Assembly (NCBI GenBank): GCA_963662155.1
Contig: OY759274.1
Span: 46,423,565 to 46,487,564 of the forward strand
DNA length: 64,000 bases
Direction: 5' to 3'
Origin: Lamellibrachia columna
Taxonomy: Eukaryota; Annelida; Polychaeta; Sabellida; Siboglinidae
The stretch's first letter is position 1; every line of letters starts with the position of its first letter. The position numbers and the translations under genes were made by a program. The notes under the pieces were generated by a model. The model was not told where the DNA came from. It did no database searches and worked only from the letters and a program-made list of their open reading frames with translations. Shown here one piece after another: positions 12,198 through 23,631 of the stretch.

Positions 12198-14619
12198 CGT
12201 CTACTCGACAACGACTGTTAATGTCAACTAGTTCGTCTAGAGGCTACTAGACAACGACTGTTAATGTCAACTAGTTCGTCTAGCGGCTACTCCAACACGA
12301 CTGTTAATGCCAACTAGTTCGTCTAGCGTCTATTCGACAACGACTATTAATGTCAACTAGTTCGTCTTACTTCTACTCGACAACGACTATTAATGTCAAC
12401 TAGTTCGTCTAGCGTCTACTCGACAACGACTATTAATATCAACTAGTTCGTCTAGCGTCTATTCGACAATGACTATTAATGTCAACTAGTTCGTCTAGAG
12501 TCTACTCGTAAACGACTATTAATGTCATCTAGTTCGTCTAACGTCTACTCATCAACGACTATTAATGTCAACTAGTTCGTCTAGCGTCTACTCGACAACG
12601 ACTATTAATGTTAACTAATTCGTCTAACGTCTACTCGTCAACGACTATTAATGTCAACTAGTTCATCTAGCGTCTACTCGACAACGACTATTAATGTCAA
12701 CTAGTTCGTGTAGTGTCTACTCGAAAACGACAATTAATGTCAACTAGTTCGTCTAGCAACTACTCGACAACGACTATTAATGTCAACTATTTCGTGTAGC
12801 GTCTACTCGGCAACGACTATTAATGTCAACTAGTTCGTCTATCCTCTACTCGACAACTACTATTAGTATCAACTAGTTCGTCTCGCGTCTACTCGACAAC
12901 GACTATTAATGTCAACTAGTTCGTGTAGTTTCTACTCGACAACGACTATTAATGTCAACTAGTTGATCTAGCGTCTACTCGACAATTACTATTAATGTTA
13001 ACTAGTTCGTCTCGCGTCTACTCGACAACGACTATTAATGTCAACTAGTTCGTCTCGCGTCCACTCGACAACGACTATTATTGTCAACTAGTTCGTCTAG
13101 CGTCTACTCGACAACGACTATTAATGTCAACTAGTTCTTCTATCCTCTACTCGACAACGACTATTAATGTCAACTAGTTCGTGTAGCGTCTACTCGACAA
13201 CGACTATTATTGTCAACTAGTTCGTCTAGCGCCTACTCGACAACGACTATTAATGTCAACTAGTTCTTCTATCCTCTACTCGACAACGACTATTAATGTC
13301 AACTAGTTCGTCTTGCGTCTACTCGACAACGATTATTAATGTCAACTAGTTCGTCTACCGTCTACTCGACAACAACTATTAATATCAACTAGTTCGTCTA
13401 GCGTCTACTCGAAAACTAGTATTAATGTCAACTAGTTCGTCTCGCGTCTACTCGTCAATGACTATTAATGTCAACTAGTTCGTATAGTGTCTACTCGACA
13501 ACGACAATTAATGTCAACTAGTTCGTCTAGCGTGTACTCGTCAACGACTATTAATGTCAACTAGTTCGTCTAGCGTGTACTCGACAACTACTATTAATGT
13601 CAACTAGTTCGTCTCGCGTCTACTCGACAACGACTATTAATATCAACTGTTTCGTCTCGCATCCACTCGACAACGACTATTAATGTCAACTAGTTCGTCT
13701 AGCGTCTACTCGACAACTACTATTAATGTCAATTAGTTCGTCTATCGTCTACTCGACAACGACTGTTAATGTCAACTGTTTCGTCTCGCATCCACTCGAC
13801 AACGACTATTAATGTCAACTAGTTCGTCTAGCGTCTACTCGACAACTACTATTAATTTCAATTAGTTCGTCTATCCTCTACTCGACAACGACTATTAATG
13901 TAAACTAGTTCGTCTAGCCTCTACTCGACAACGACTATTAATGTCAACTAGTTCGTCTAGCGTCTACTCGACAACGACTATTAATATCAACTAGTTCGTC
14001 TAGCGTCTACTCGGCAACGACTATTAATGTCAACTAGTTCGTCTAGCGTCTACTCGTCAACGACTATTAATGTCAACTAGTTATTCTCGCGTCTAGTCGA
14101 CAAATACAATTAATGTCAACTAGTTCGTCTAGCGTCTACTCGTCAACGACTATTAATTTCAACTATTTCGTCTTGTGTCTACTCGACAGCTACTATTAAT
14201 GTCAATTAGTTCCTCTAGCGTCTACTCGACAACGACTGTTAATGTCAACTAGTTCGTCTAGAGGCTACTAGACAACGACTGTTAATGTCAACTAGTTCGT
14301 CTAGCGGCTACTCGACAACGACTGTTAATGCCAACTAGTTCGTCTAGCGTCTATTCGACAACGACTATTAATGTCAACTAGTTCGTCTAACTTCTACTCG
14401 ACAACGACTATTAATGTCAACTAGTTCGTCTAGCGTTTACTCGACAACGACTATTAATATCAACTAGTTCGTCTACCGTCTACTCGACAATGACTATTAA
14501 TGTCAACTAGTTCGTCTAGCGTCTACTCGTCAACGACTATTAATGTCATCTAGTTCGTCTAACGTCTACTCGTCAACGACTATTAATGTCAACTAGTTCG
14601 TCTAGCGTCTACTCGACAA
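12198..14619 (+). repeat. 47-monomer (2,021 bp) offset repeat, mosaic region
   Basis: About 12,198-12,598 recurs at about 14,219-14,619, 47 monomers later. It is anchored by the rare monomer GAGGCTACTAG (12,240 and 14,261) followed by GCGGCTACT and AATGCCAACTAG. The same GAGGCTACTAG monomer appears again at 18,776, 47,717, 56,527 and 57,860. The region between the copies is satellite of mixed variant types. Confidence 0.8.
12286..12328 (+). repeat. 43-bp monomer with compensating 2-bp indels
   Basis: The usual CTCGACAACG reads CTCCAACACG. Two bases (GA) appear lost and two (AC) gained a few bases later, so unit length stays 43. Its homologue near 14,307 has the normal form, so the change arose in this copy. 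Confidence 0.85.
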
Positions 14620-15970
14620 CTACTATTAATGTCAATTAGTTCGTCTATCGTCTACTCGACAACGACTGTTAATGTCAACTAGTTCGTCTCGCGGCTACTC
14701 GACAACGACTACTAATGTTAACTAGTTCGTCTAGCGTCTACTCGACAACGACTATTAATGTCAACTAGTTCGTCTAGCGTCTACTCGTCAACGACTATTA
14801 ATGTCAACTAGTTCGTCTATCCTCTACTCGACAACGACTATTAATGTCAACTAGTTCGTCTAGCGTCTACTCGACAACGACTATTAATGTCAACTAGTTC
14901 GTCTATCCTCTACTCGACAACGACTATTAATGTAAACTAGTTCGTCTAGCCTCTACTCGACAACGACTATTAATGTCAACTAGTTCGTCTAGCGTCTACT
15001 CGACAACGACTATTAATATCAACTAGTTCGTCTAGCGTCTACTCGGCAACGACTATTAATGTCAAATAGTTCGTCTAGCGTCTACTCGTCAACGACTATT
15101 AATGTCAACTAGTTATTCTCGCGTCTAGTCGACAAATACAATTAATGTCAACTAGTTCGTCTAGCGTCTACTCGTCAACGACTATTAATTTCAACTATTT
15201 CGTCTTGTGTCTACTCGACAGCTACTATTAATGTCAATTAGTTCGTCTAACTTCTACTCGACAACGACTATTAATGTCAACTAGTTCGTCTAGCGTTTAC
15301 TCGACAACGACTATTAATATCAACTAGTTCGTCTACCGTCTACTCGACAATGACTATTAATGTCAACTAGTTCGTCTAGCGTCTACTCGTCAACGACTAT
15401 TAATGTCATCTAGTTCGTCTAACGTCTACTCGTCAACGACTATTAATGTCAACTAGTTCGTCTAGCGTCTACTCGACAACGACTATTAATGTTAACTAAT
15501 TCGCCTAGCGTCTACTCGTCAACGACTATTAATGTCAACTAGTTCATCTAGCGTCTACTCGACAACGACTATTAATGTCAACTAGTTCGTGTAGTGTCTA
15601 TTCGAAAACGACAATTAATATCAACTAGTTCGTCTAGCAACTACTCGACAACGACTATTAATGTCAACTAGTTCGTGTAGCGTCTACTCGGCAACGACTA
15701 TTAATGTCAACTAGTTCGTCTATCCTCTACTCGACAACTACTATTAGTATCAACTAGTTCGTCTCGCGTCTACTCGACAACGACTATTAATGTCAACTAG
15801 TTCGTGTAGTTTCTACTCGACAACGACTATTAATGTCAACTAGTTGATCTAGCGTCTACTCGACAACTACTATTAATGTCAACTAGTTCGTCTCGCGTCT
15901 ACTCGACAACGACTATTAATGTCAACTAGTTCGTCTCGCGTCCACTCGACAACGACTATTAATATCAAAT
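12330..15970 (+). repeat. 67-monomer (2,881 bp) offset repeat
   Basis: About 12,330-13,070 recurs at about 15,220-15,950. Markers are the TTAACTAATTCG monomer (about 12,610 and 15,491), GTGTAGTTTCTACTCG, and the unusual AGTTGATCTAGCG (12,961 and 15,842), exactly 2,881 bp apart. The copies are interleaved with the 47- and 24-monomer repeats of this mosaic region. Confidence 0.75.
13866..15244 (+). repeat. 24-monomer (1,032 bp) offset repeat
   Basis: About 13,866-14,212 recurs at about 14,898-15,244. Markers are the rare monomer TTATTCTCGCGTCTAGTCG (14,081 and 15,113) followed by ACAAATACAATT, then CTATTTCGTCTTGTG and GACAGCTAC. Related but not identical monomers occur near 18,553, 47,500 and 56,310. 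Confidence 0.82.
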
Positions 15971-17180
15971 AGTTCGTCTAGCGTCTACTCGACAACTACT
16001 ATAAATGTCAACTAGTTCGTGTAGCGTCTACTCGACAACGACTATTAATGTCAACTAGTTCGTCTAGCGCCTACTCGACAACGACTATTAATGTCAACTA
16101 GTTCTTCTATCCTCTTCTCGACAACGACTATTAATGTCAACTAGTTCGTCTAGCGTCTACTCGAAAACGATTATTAATGTCAACTAGTTCGTCTACCGTC
16201 TACTCGACAACGACTATTAATATCAACTAGTTCGTCTAGCGTCTACTCGACAACTAGTATTAATGTCAACTAGTTCGTCTCGCGTCTACTCGTCAATGAC
16301 TATTAATGTCAACTAGTTCGTCTAGCCTCAACTCGACAACGACTATTATTGTCAACTAGTTCGTGTAGTGTCTACTCGACATCGACAATTAATGTCAACT
16401 AGTTCGTCTAGCATCTACTCGACAAAGACTATTAATGTCAACTAGATCGTCTATCCTCTATTCGACAACGACTATTAATGTAATCTAGTTCGTCTAGCGT
16501 CTACTCGACAACTACTATTAATGTCAACTAGTTCGTCTCGCATCTACTCGACAACGACTATTAATATCAACTAGTTCGTCTCGCGTCCACTCGACAACGT
16601 CTATTAATGTCAACTAGTTCGTCTAGCGTCTACTCGACAACTACTATAAATGTCAACTAGTTCGTGTAGCGTCTACTCGACAACGACTATTAATGTCAAC
16701 TAGTTCGTCTAACTTCTACTCGACAACGACTATTAATGTCAACTAGTTCGTCTATCGTCTACTCGACAACGACTATTAATGTCAATTAGTTCGTCTAGCG
16801 TCTACTCGACAACGTTTATTAATGTCAACTAGTTCATCTACCGTCTACCCGATAACGACTATTAATGTCATCTAGTTCGTCTAGCGTCTACTCGACAACG
16901 ACTATTAATGTCAACTAGTTCGTGTTTCATGTACTCGACAACGACTATTAATGTAAACTAGTTTGTCTAGCGTCTACACGACAACGACTATTAATGTCAA
17001 CTAGTACGTCTAGCGTCTACTCGACAACGACTATTAATGTCAACTAGTTCGTCTATCCTCTACTCGACAACGACTATTAATGTAAACTAGTTCGTCTAGC
17101 CTCTACTCGACAACGACTATTAATATCAGCTAGTTCGTCTAGCGTCTACTCGGAAACGACTATTAATGTCAACTAGTTCG
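15848..17180 (+). repeat. 31-monomer HOR (1,333 bp), copy 1
   Basis: First of two adjacent copies at a 1,333-bp offset. Shared monomer order includes CATCGACAATT, CTATAAATG, TAACTTCTAC, a TCATGTACTCG monomer (16,921 here, 18,254 in copy 2) and AATATCAGCTAG. The left limit is at TTGATCT against TTCGTCT (15,846/17,179). Only scattered substitutions separate the copies by eye. Confidence 0.87.
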
Positions 17181-18513
17181 TCTAGCGTCTACTCGACAAC
17201 TACTATTAATGTCAACTAGTTCGTCTCGCGTCTACTCGACAACGACTATTAATGTCAACTAGTTCGTCTCGCGTCCACTCGACAACGACTATTAATATCA
17301 AATAGTTCGTCTAGCGTCTACTCGACAACTACTATAAATGTCAACTAGTTCGTGTAGCGTCTACTCGACAACGACTATTAATGTCAACTAGTTCGTCTAG
17401 CGCCTACTCGACAACGACTATTAATGTCAACTAGTTCTTCTATCCTCTACTCGACAACGACTATTAATGTCAACTAGTTCGTATAGCGTCTACTCGACAA
17501 CGATTATTAATGTCAACTAGTTCGTCTACCGTCTACTCGACAACGACTATTAATATCAACTAGTTCGTCTAGCGTCTACTCGACAACTAGTATTAATGTC
17601 AACTAGTTCGTCTCGCGTCTACTCGTCAATGACTATTAATGTCAACTAATTCGTCTAGCCTCTACTCGACAACGACTATTATTGTCAACTAGTTCGTGTA
17701 GTGTCTACTCGACATCGACAATTAATGTCAACTAGTTCGTCTAGCATCTACTCGACAACGACTATTAATGTCAACTAGTTCGTCTATCCTCTACTCGACA
17801 ACGACTATTAATGTCAACTAGTTCGTCTAGCGTCTACTCGACAACTACTATTAATGTCAACTAGTTCGTTTCGCATCTACTCGACAACGACTATTAATGT
17901 CAACTAGTTCGTCTCGCGTCCACTCGACAACGACTATTAATGTCAACTAGTTCGACTAGCGTCTACTCGACAACTACTATAAATGTCAACTAGTTCGTGT
18001 AGCGTCTACTCGACAACGACTATTAATGTCAACTAGTTCGTCTAACTTCTACTCGACAACGACTATTAATGTCAACTAGTTCGTCTATCGTCTACTCGAC
18101 AACGACTATTAATGTCAATTAGTTCGTCTAGCGTCTACTCGACAACGATTATTAATGTCAACTAGTTCATCTACCTTCTACCCGACAACGACTATTAATG
18201 TCATCTAGTTCGTCTAGCGTCTACTCGACAACGACTATTAATGTCAACTAGTTCGTGTATCATGTACTCGACAACGACTATTAATGTAAACTAGTTTGTC
18301 TAGCGTCTACTCTACAACGACTATTAATGTCAACTAGTACGTCTAGCGTCTACTCGACAACGACTATTAATGTCAACTAGTTCGTCTATCCTCTACTCGA
18401 CAACGACTATTAATGTAAACTAGTTCGTCTAGACTCTACTCGACAACGACTATTAATATCAGCTAGTTCGTCTAGCGTCTACTCGGAAACGACTATTAAT
18501 GTCAACTAGTTCA
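17181..18513 (+). repeat. 31-monomer HOR (1,333 bp), copy 2
   Basis: Second tandem copy of the preceding unit, with the right limit at TTCATCT against TTCGTCT (18,513/17,180). The same segment type recurs at about 46.0-47.4 and 54.8-56.2 kb. Confidence 0.87.
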
Positions 18514-20570
18514 TCTAGCGTCTACTCGTCAACGACTATTAATGTCAACTAGTTCTTCTCGCGTATAGTCGACAAATACTATTAATGTCAACTAGTTCGT
18601 CTAGCGTCTACTCGTCAACGACTATTAATTTCAACTATTTCGTCTTGTGTCTACTCGACAGCTACTATTAATGTCAATTAGTTCGTCTAGCGTCTACTCG
18701 ACAATGACTGTTAATGTCAACTAGTTCGTCTAGCGGCTACTCGACAACTACTGTTAATGTCAACTAGTTCGTCTAGAGGCTACTAGACAACGACTGTTAA
18801 TGTCAACTAGTTCGACTAGCGGCTACTCGACAACGACTGTTAATGCCAACTAGTTCGTCTAGCGTCTATTCGACAACGACTATTAATGTCAACTACTTCG
18901 TTTAGCGTCTACTCGACAACGACTATTAATGTCAACTAGTTCGTCTAGCGGCTACTTGTCAATGACTATTAATGTCAACAAGTTCGTCTAGCGTTTACTC
19001 GACAACGACTATTAATGTCAACTAGTTCGTCTTGCGTCTACTCGACAACGACTATTAATGTCAACTAGTTCGTCTAGCGGGTATTCGACAACGACTACTA
19101 ATGTCAACTACTTCGTCTAGCGTCTACTCGACAACGACTTTTAATGTCAACTAGTTCGTCTATCCTCTACTCGACGACTACTATTAATATCAACTAGTTC
19201 GTCTCGCATCTACTCGACAACGACTATTAATGTCAACTAGTTCGTCTCGCGTCCACTCGACAACAACTATTAATGTCAAATAGTTCGTCTATCCTCTACT
19301 CGAAAACTACTATTAATGTCAACTAGTTCGTCTCGCGTCTACTCGACAACGACTATTAATGTCAACTAGCGCGTCTAGCGTCTACTCAACAACGACTATT
19401 AAAGTCAACTAGTTCGTCTAGCGTCTACTCGACAACTAGAATTAATGTCAACTAGTTCGTCTAGCGTCTACTCGACAACGACTATTAATGTCAACTAGCG
19501 CGTCTAGCGTCTACTCAACAACGACTATTAAAGTCAACTAGTTCGTCTAGCGTCTACTCGACAACTAGAATTAATGTCAACTAGTTCGTCTAGCGTCTAC
19601 TCGACAACGACTATTAATATCAACTAGTTCGTCTAGCGTCTACTCGACAATGACTATTAATGTCAACTAGTTCGTCTAGCATCTACTCGTCAACGACTAT
19701 TAATGTCAACTAGTTCGTCTAGCGTCTACTCGACAACGACTATTAATATTAACTAATTCGTCTAGCGTCTACTCGTCAACGACTATTAATGTCAACTAAT
19801 TTATCTAGCGTCTACTCGACAACGACTATTAATGTCAACTAGTTCGTGTAGTGTCTACTCGACAACGACTATTAATGTCAACTAGTTCGTCTAGCGTCTA
19901 CTCGACAACTAGTATTAATGTCAACTAGTTCGTCTAGAGTCTACTCGTCAATGACTATTAATGTCAACTAGTTCGTCAAGCCTCTACTCGACAACGACTA
20001 TTAATGTCAACTAGTTCGTCTAGCGTCTACTCGACAACTACTATTAATATCAACTAGTTCGTCTAGCGTCTACTCGTCAACGACTATTTATGTCAACTAG
20101 TTTGTCTAGCGTCTACTCGACAATGGCTATTAATGTCAACTAGTTCGTCTAGCGTCTACTCGTCAACGACTATTAATGTCAACTAGTTCATCTAGCGTCT
20201 TCTCGACAACGACTATTAATGTCAACTAGTTCGTGTAGTGTCTACTCGACATCGACAATTAATGTCAACTAGTTCGTCTAGCATCTACCCGACAACGACT
20301 ATTAATGTCAACTAGTTCGTCTAGCGTCTACTCGACAACGACTATTAATGTCAACTAGTTCGTCTAGCGTCTACTCGACAACGACTATTAATGTCAACTA
20401 GTTCGTCTAGCGTCTACTCGACAACGACTATTAATTTCAACTATTTCGTCTCGCATCTACTCGACAACGACTATTAATGTTAACTAGTTCGTGTAGCGTC
20501 TACTCAACAACTACTATTAATTTCAACTAGTTCGTCTAGCGTCTACTCGACAACGACTATTAATGTCAAC
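18514..20570 (+). repeat. Satellite, D-type segment
   Basis: Only 43-bp monomers. The order (GCGTATAGTCG, CTTGTGTCTAC with GACAGCTAC, GAGGCTACTAG, AATGCCAACTAG, CTACTTGTCAATG, GCGGGTATTCG, CCTCTACTCGACGAC) is repeated at about 47.5-48.28, 56.3-57.8 and 57.8-59.1 kb. It therefore marks a recurring composite type. Confidence 0.78.
19361..19618 (+). repeat. Perfect 3-monomer (129 bp) tandem duplication
   Basis: 19,361-19,489 is repeated at 19,490-19,618 without a visible difference. Rare shared marks are CTAGCGCGTC, CTACTCAACAACG with ATTAAAGTC, and CTAGAATTAATG. The homologous places near 57,100 and 58,450 have these three monomers once, so the duplication is local and recent. Confidence 0.92.
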
Positions 20571-20720
20571 TAGTTCGTCTCTCCTCTACTCGAAAACTAC
20601 TATTAATATCAACTAGTTCGTCTAGCGTCTACTCGACAACGACTATTAATGACAACTAGTTCGTGTAGCATCTACTCGACAACGACTATTAATATCAACT
20701 AGTTCGTCTAGCGTCTACTC

Positions 20721-20962
20721 GACAATGACTATTAATGTCAACTAGTTCGTGTATCATCTACTCCACAACGACTATTAATGTAAACTAGTTTGTCTAGCGT
20801 CTACTCGACAACGACTATTAATGTCAACTAGTTCGTCTAACGCCTACTCTTCAACGACTATTAATGTCAACTAGTTCATCTAGCGTCTACTCGACAATGA
20901 CTATTAATGTCAACTAGTTCGTGTATCATCTACTCCACAACGACTATTAATGTAAACTAGTA
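20721..20962 (+). repeat. Paired CTCCACAACG monomers, 172 bp apart
   Basis: Two monomers beginning TCATCTACTCCACAACG lie exactly four monomers apart (CTCC at 20,761 and 20,933). In the equivalent pairs of later HOR units (near 26,170 and 29,120) both read CTCG. The shared C change in both members of this pair points to gene conversion or local re-duplication. Confidence 0.75.
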
Positions 20963-21226
20963 CGTCTAGCTTCTACTCGACAACGACTATTAATGTCAAC
21001 TAGTTCGTCTAGCGCCTACTCGTCTATGACTATTAATGTCAACTAGTTCATCTAGCGTCTACTCGACAACGACTATTAATGTCAACTAGTTCGTGTAGTG
21101 TCTACTCGACAACGACTATTAATGTCAACTAGTTCGTCTAGCGTCTACTCGACAAAGATTATTAATGTCAACTAGTTCGTGTAGCGTCTACTCGGCAACG
21201 ACTATTAATTTCAACTAGTTCGTCTA

Positions 21227-23631
21227 TCCACTACTCGACAACTACTATTAATGTTAACTAGTTCGTGTAGTGTCTACTCGACAACGACTATTAATGTCAA
21301 CTAGTTCGTCTAGCGTGTACTCGACAACTACTATTAATGTCAACTAGTTCGTCTCGCGTCTACTCGACAACGACTATTAATATCAACTAGTTCGTCTCGC
21401 ATCCACTCGACAACGACTATTAATGTCAACTAGTTCGTCTAGCGTCTACTCGACAACGACTATTAATATCAACTAGTTCGTCTACCGTCTACTCGACAAC
21501 GACTATTAATATCAACTAGTTCGTCTAGCGTCTACTCGGCAACTAGTATTAATGTCAACTAGTTCGTCTAGAGTCTACTCGTCAATGACTATTAATGTCA
21601 ACTAGTTCGTCTAGCCTCTACTCGACAACAACTATTAATGTCAACTAGTTCGTGTAGTGCCTACTCGACATCGACAATTAATGTCAACTAGTTTGTCTAG
21701 CATCTACTCGACAACGACTATTAATGTCAACTAGTTCGTTTATCCTCTACTCGACAACTACTATTAATGTCATCTAGTTCGTCTAGCGTCTACTCGACAA
21801 CGACTATTAATGTCAACTAGTCCGTGTATCATCTACTCGACAACGACTATTAATGTAAACTAGTTTGTCTAGCGTCTACTCGACAACGACTATTAATGTC
21901 AACTAGTACGTCTAGCGTCTACTCGACAACGACTATTAATGTCAACTAGTTCGTCTAGCGTCTACTCGTCAACGACTATTAATGTCAACTAGTTCATCTA
22001 GCGTCTACTCAACAACGACTATTAATGTCAACTAGTTCGTGTAGTGTCTACTCGACAACGACTATTAATGTCAACTATTTCGTCTAGCATCTACTCGACA
22101 AAGACTATTAATGTCAACTAGTTCGTGTAGCGTCTACTCGGCAACGACTATTAATGTCAACTAGTTCGTCTATCCTCTACTCGACAACTACTATTAATGT
22201 CAACTAGTTCGTATAGTGTCTACTCGACAACGACAATTAATGTCAACTAGTTCGTCTAGCGTGTACTCGTCAACGACTATTAATGTTAACTAGTTCGTCT
22301 AGCGTGTACTCGACAACTACTATTAATGTCAACTAGTTCGTCTCGCGTCTACTCGACAACGACTATTAATATCAACTGTTTCGTCTCGCATCCACTCGAC
22401 AACGACTATTAATGTCAACTAGTTCGTCTAGCGTCTAATCGACAACGACTATTAATTTCAACTAGTTCGTCTATCCTCTACTCGACAACGACTATTAATG
22501 TCAACTAGTTCGTGTAGTGTCTACTCGACAACGACTATTAATGTCAATTAGTTCGTCTACCGTCTACTCGTCAACGACTATTAATGTCAACTAGTTCATC
22601 TAGCGTCTACTCGAAAACGACTATTAATGTCAACTAGTTCGTGTAGTGTCTACTCGACAACGACTATTAATGTCAACTAGTTCGTGTAGCGTCTACTCAA
22701 CAACTACTATTAATTTCAACTAGTTCGTCTATCCTCTACTCGACAACTACTATTAATGTCAACTAGTTCGTGTAGTGTCTACTCGACAACGACTATTAAT
22801 GTCAACTAGTTCGTCTAGCGTGTACTCGACAACTACTATTAATGTCAACTAGTTCGTCTCGCGTCTACTCGACGACTATTAATATCAACTAGTTCGTCTC
22901 GCATCCACTCGACAACGACTATTAATGTCAACTAGTTCGTGTAGTGTCTACTCGACAACGACTATTAATGTCAACTAGTTCGTCTAGCCTCTACTCGACA
23001 ACGACTATTAATGTCAACTAGTTCGTCTAGTGTCTACTCGACAACGACTATTAATATCAACTAGTTCGTCTAGCGTCTACTCGACAACGACTATTAATGT
23101 CAACTAGTTCGTCTAGCGTCTACTCCACAACGACTATTAATGTCAACTAGTTCGTGTATCATCTACTCGACAACGACTATTAATGTAAACTAGTTTGTCT
23201 AGCGTCTACTCGACAACGACTATTAATGTCAACTAGTTTGTCTAACGCCTACTCGTCAACGACTATTAATGTCAACTAGTTCATCTAGCGTCTACTCGAC
23301 AACGACTATTAATGTCAACTAGTTCGTGTATCATCTACTCGACAACGACTATTAATGTAAACTAGTACGTCTAGCTTCTACTCGACAACGACTATTAATG
23401 TCAACTAGTTCGTCTAGCGCCTACTCGTCAACGACTATTAATGTCAACTAGTTCATCTAGCGTCTACTCGACAACGACTATTAATGTCAACTAGTTCGTG
23501 TAGTGTCTACTCGACAACGACTATTAATGTCAACTAGTTCGTCTAGCGTCTACTCGACAAAGATTATTAATGTCAACTAGTTCGTGTAGCGTCTACTCGG
23601 CAACGACTATTAATTTCAACTAGTTCGTCTA
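21227..23631 (+). repeat. Central HOR unit 1 (2,405 bp)
   Basis: Units of this family are counted from the rare sequence TCCACTACTCG, found at 21,227, 23,632, 26,599, 29,609, 32,417 and 35,252. This first unit is short (56 monomers minus 3 bp). Part of it (about 21,470-22,430) has C-type monomers such as TAGTGCCTACTCGACATCG, so it is a composite, unlike units 2-6. Confidence 0.82.
22864..22903 (+). repeat. 40-bp monomer (AAC loss), GACGAC type
   Basis: GACAACGAC is reduced to GACGAC in a monomer with the AATATC variant. It sits in the first central HOR unit and is absent from the following units, so it looks private. Cumulative phase shift is -16. Confidence 0.95.

Noticed and set aside
19069..19081. 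CENP-B box (TTCG followed by CGGG) in the GCGGGTATTCG monomers
   Set aside because: CGGG begins six bases after the G of TTCG here, while the motif nTTCGnnnnAnnCGGGn needs eight and an A in between. Almost all other monomers lack CGGG altogether.
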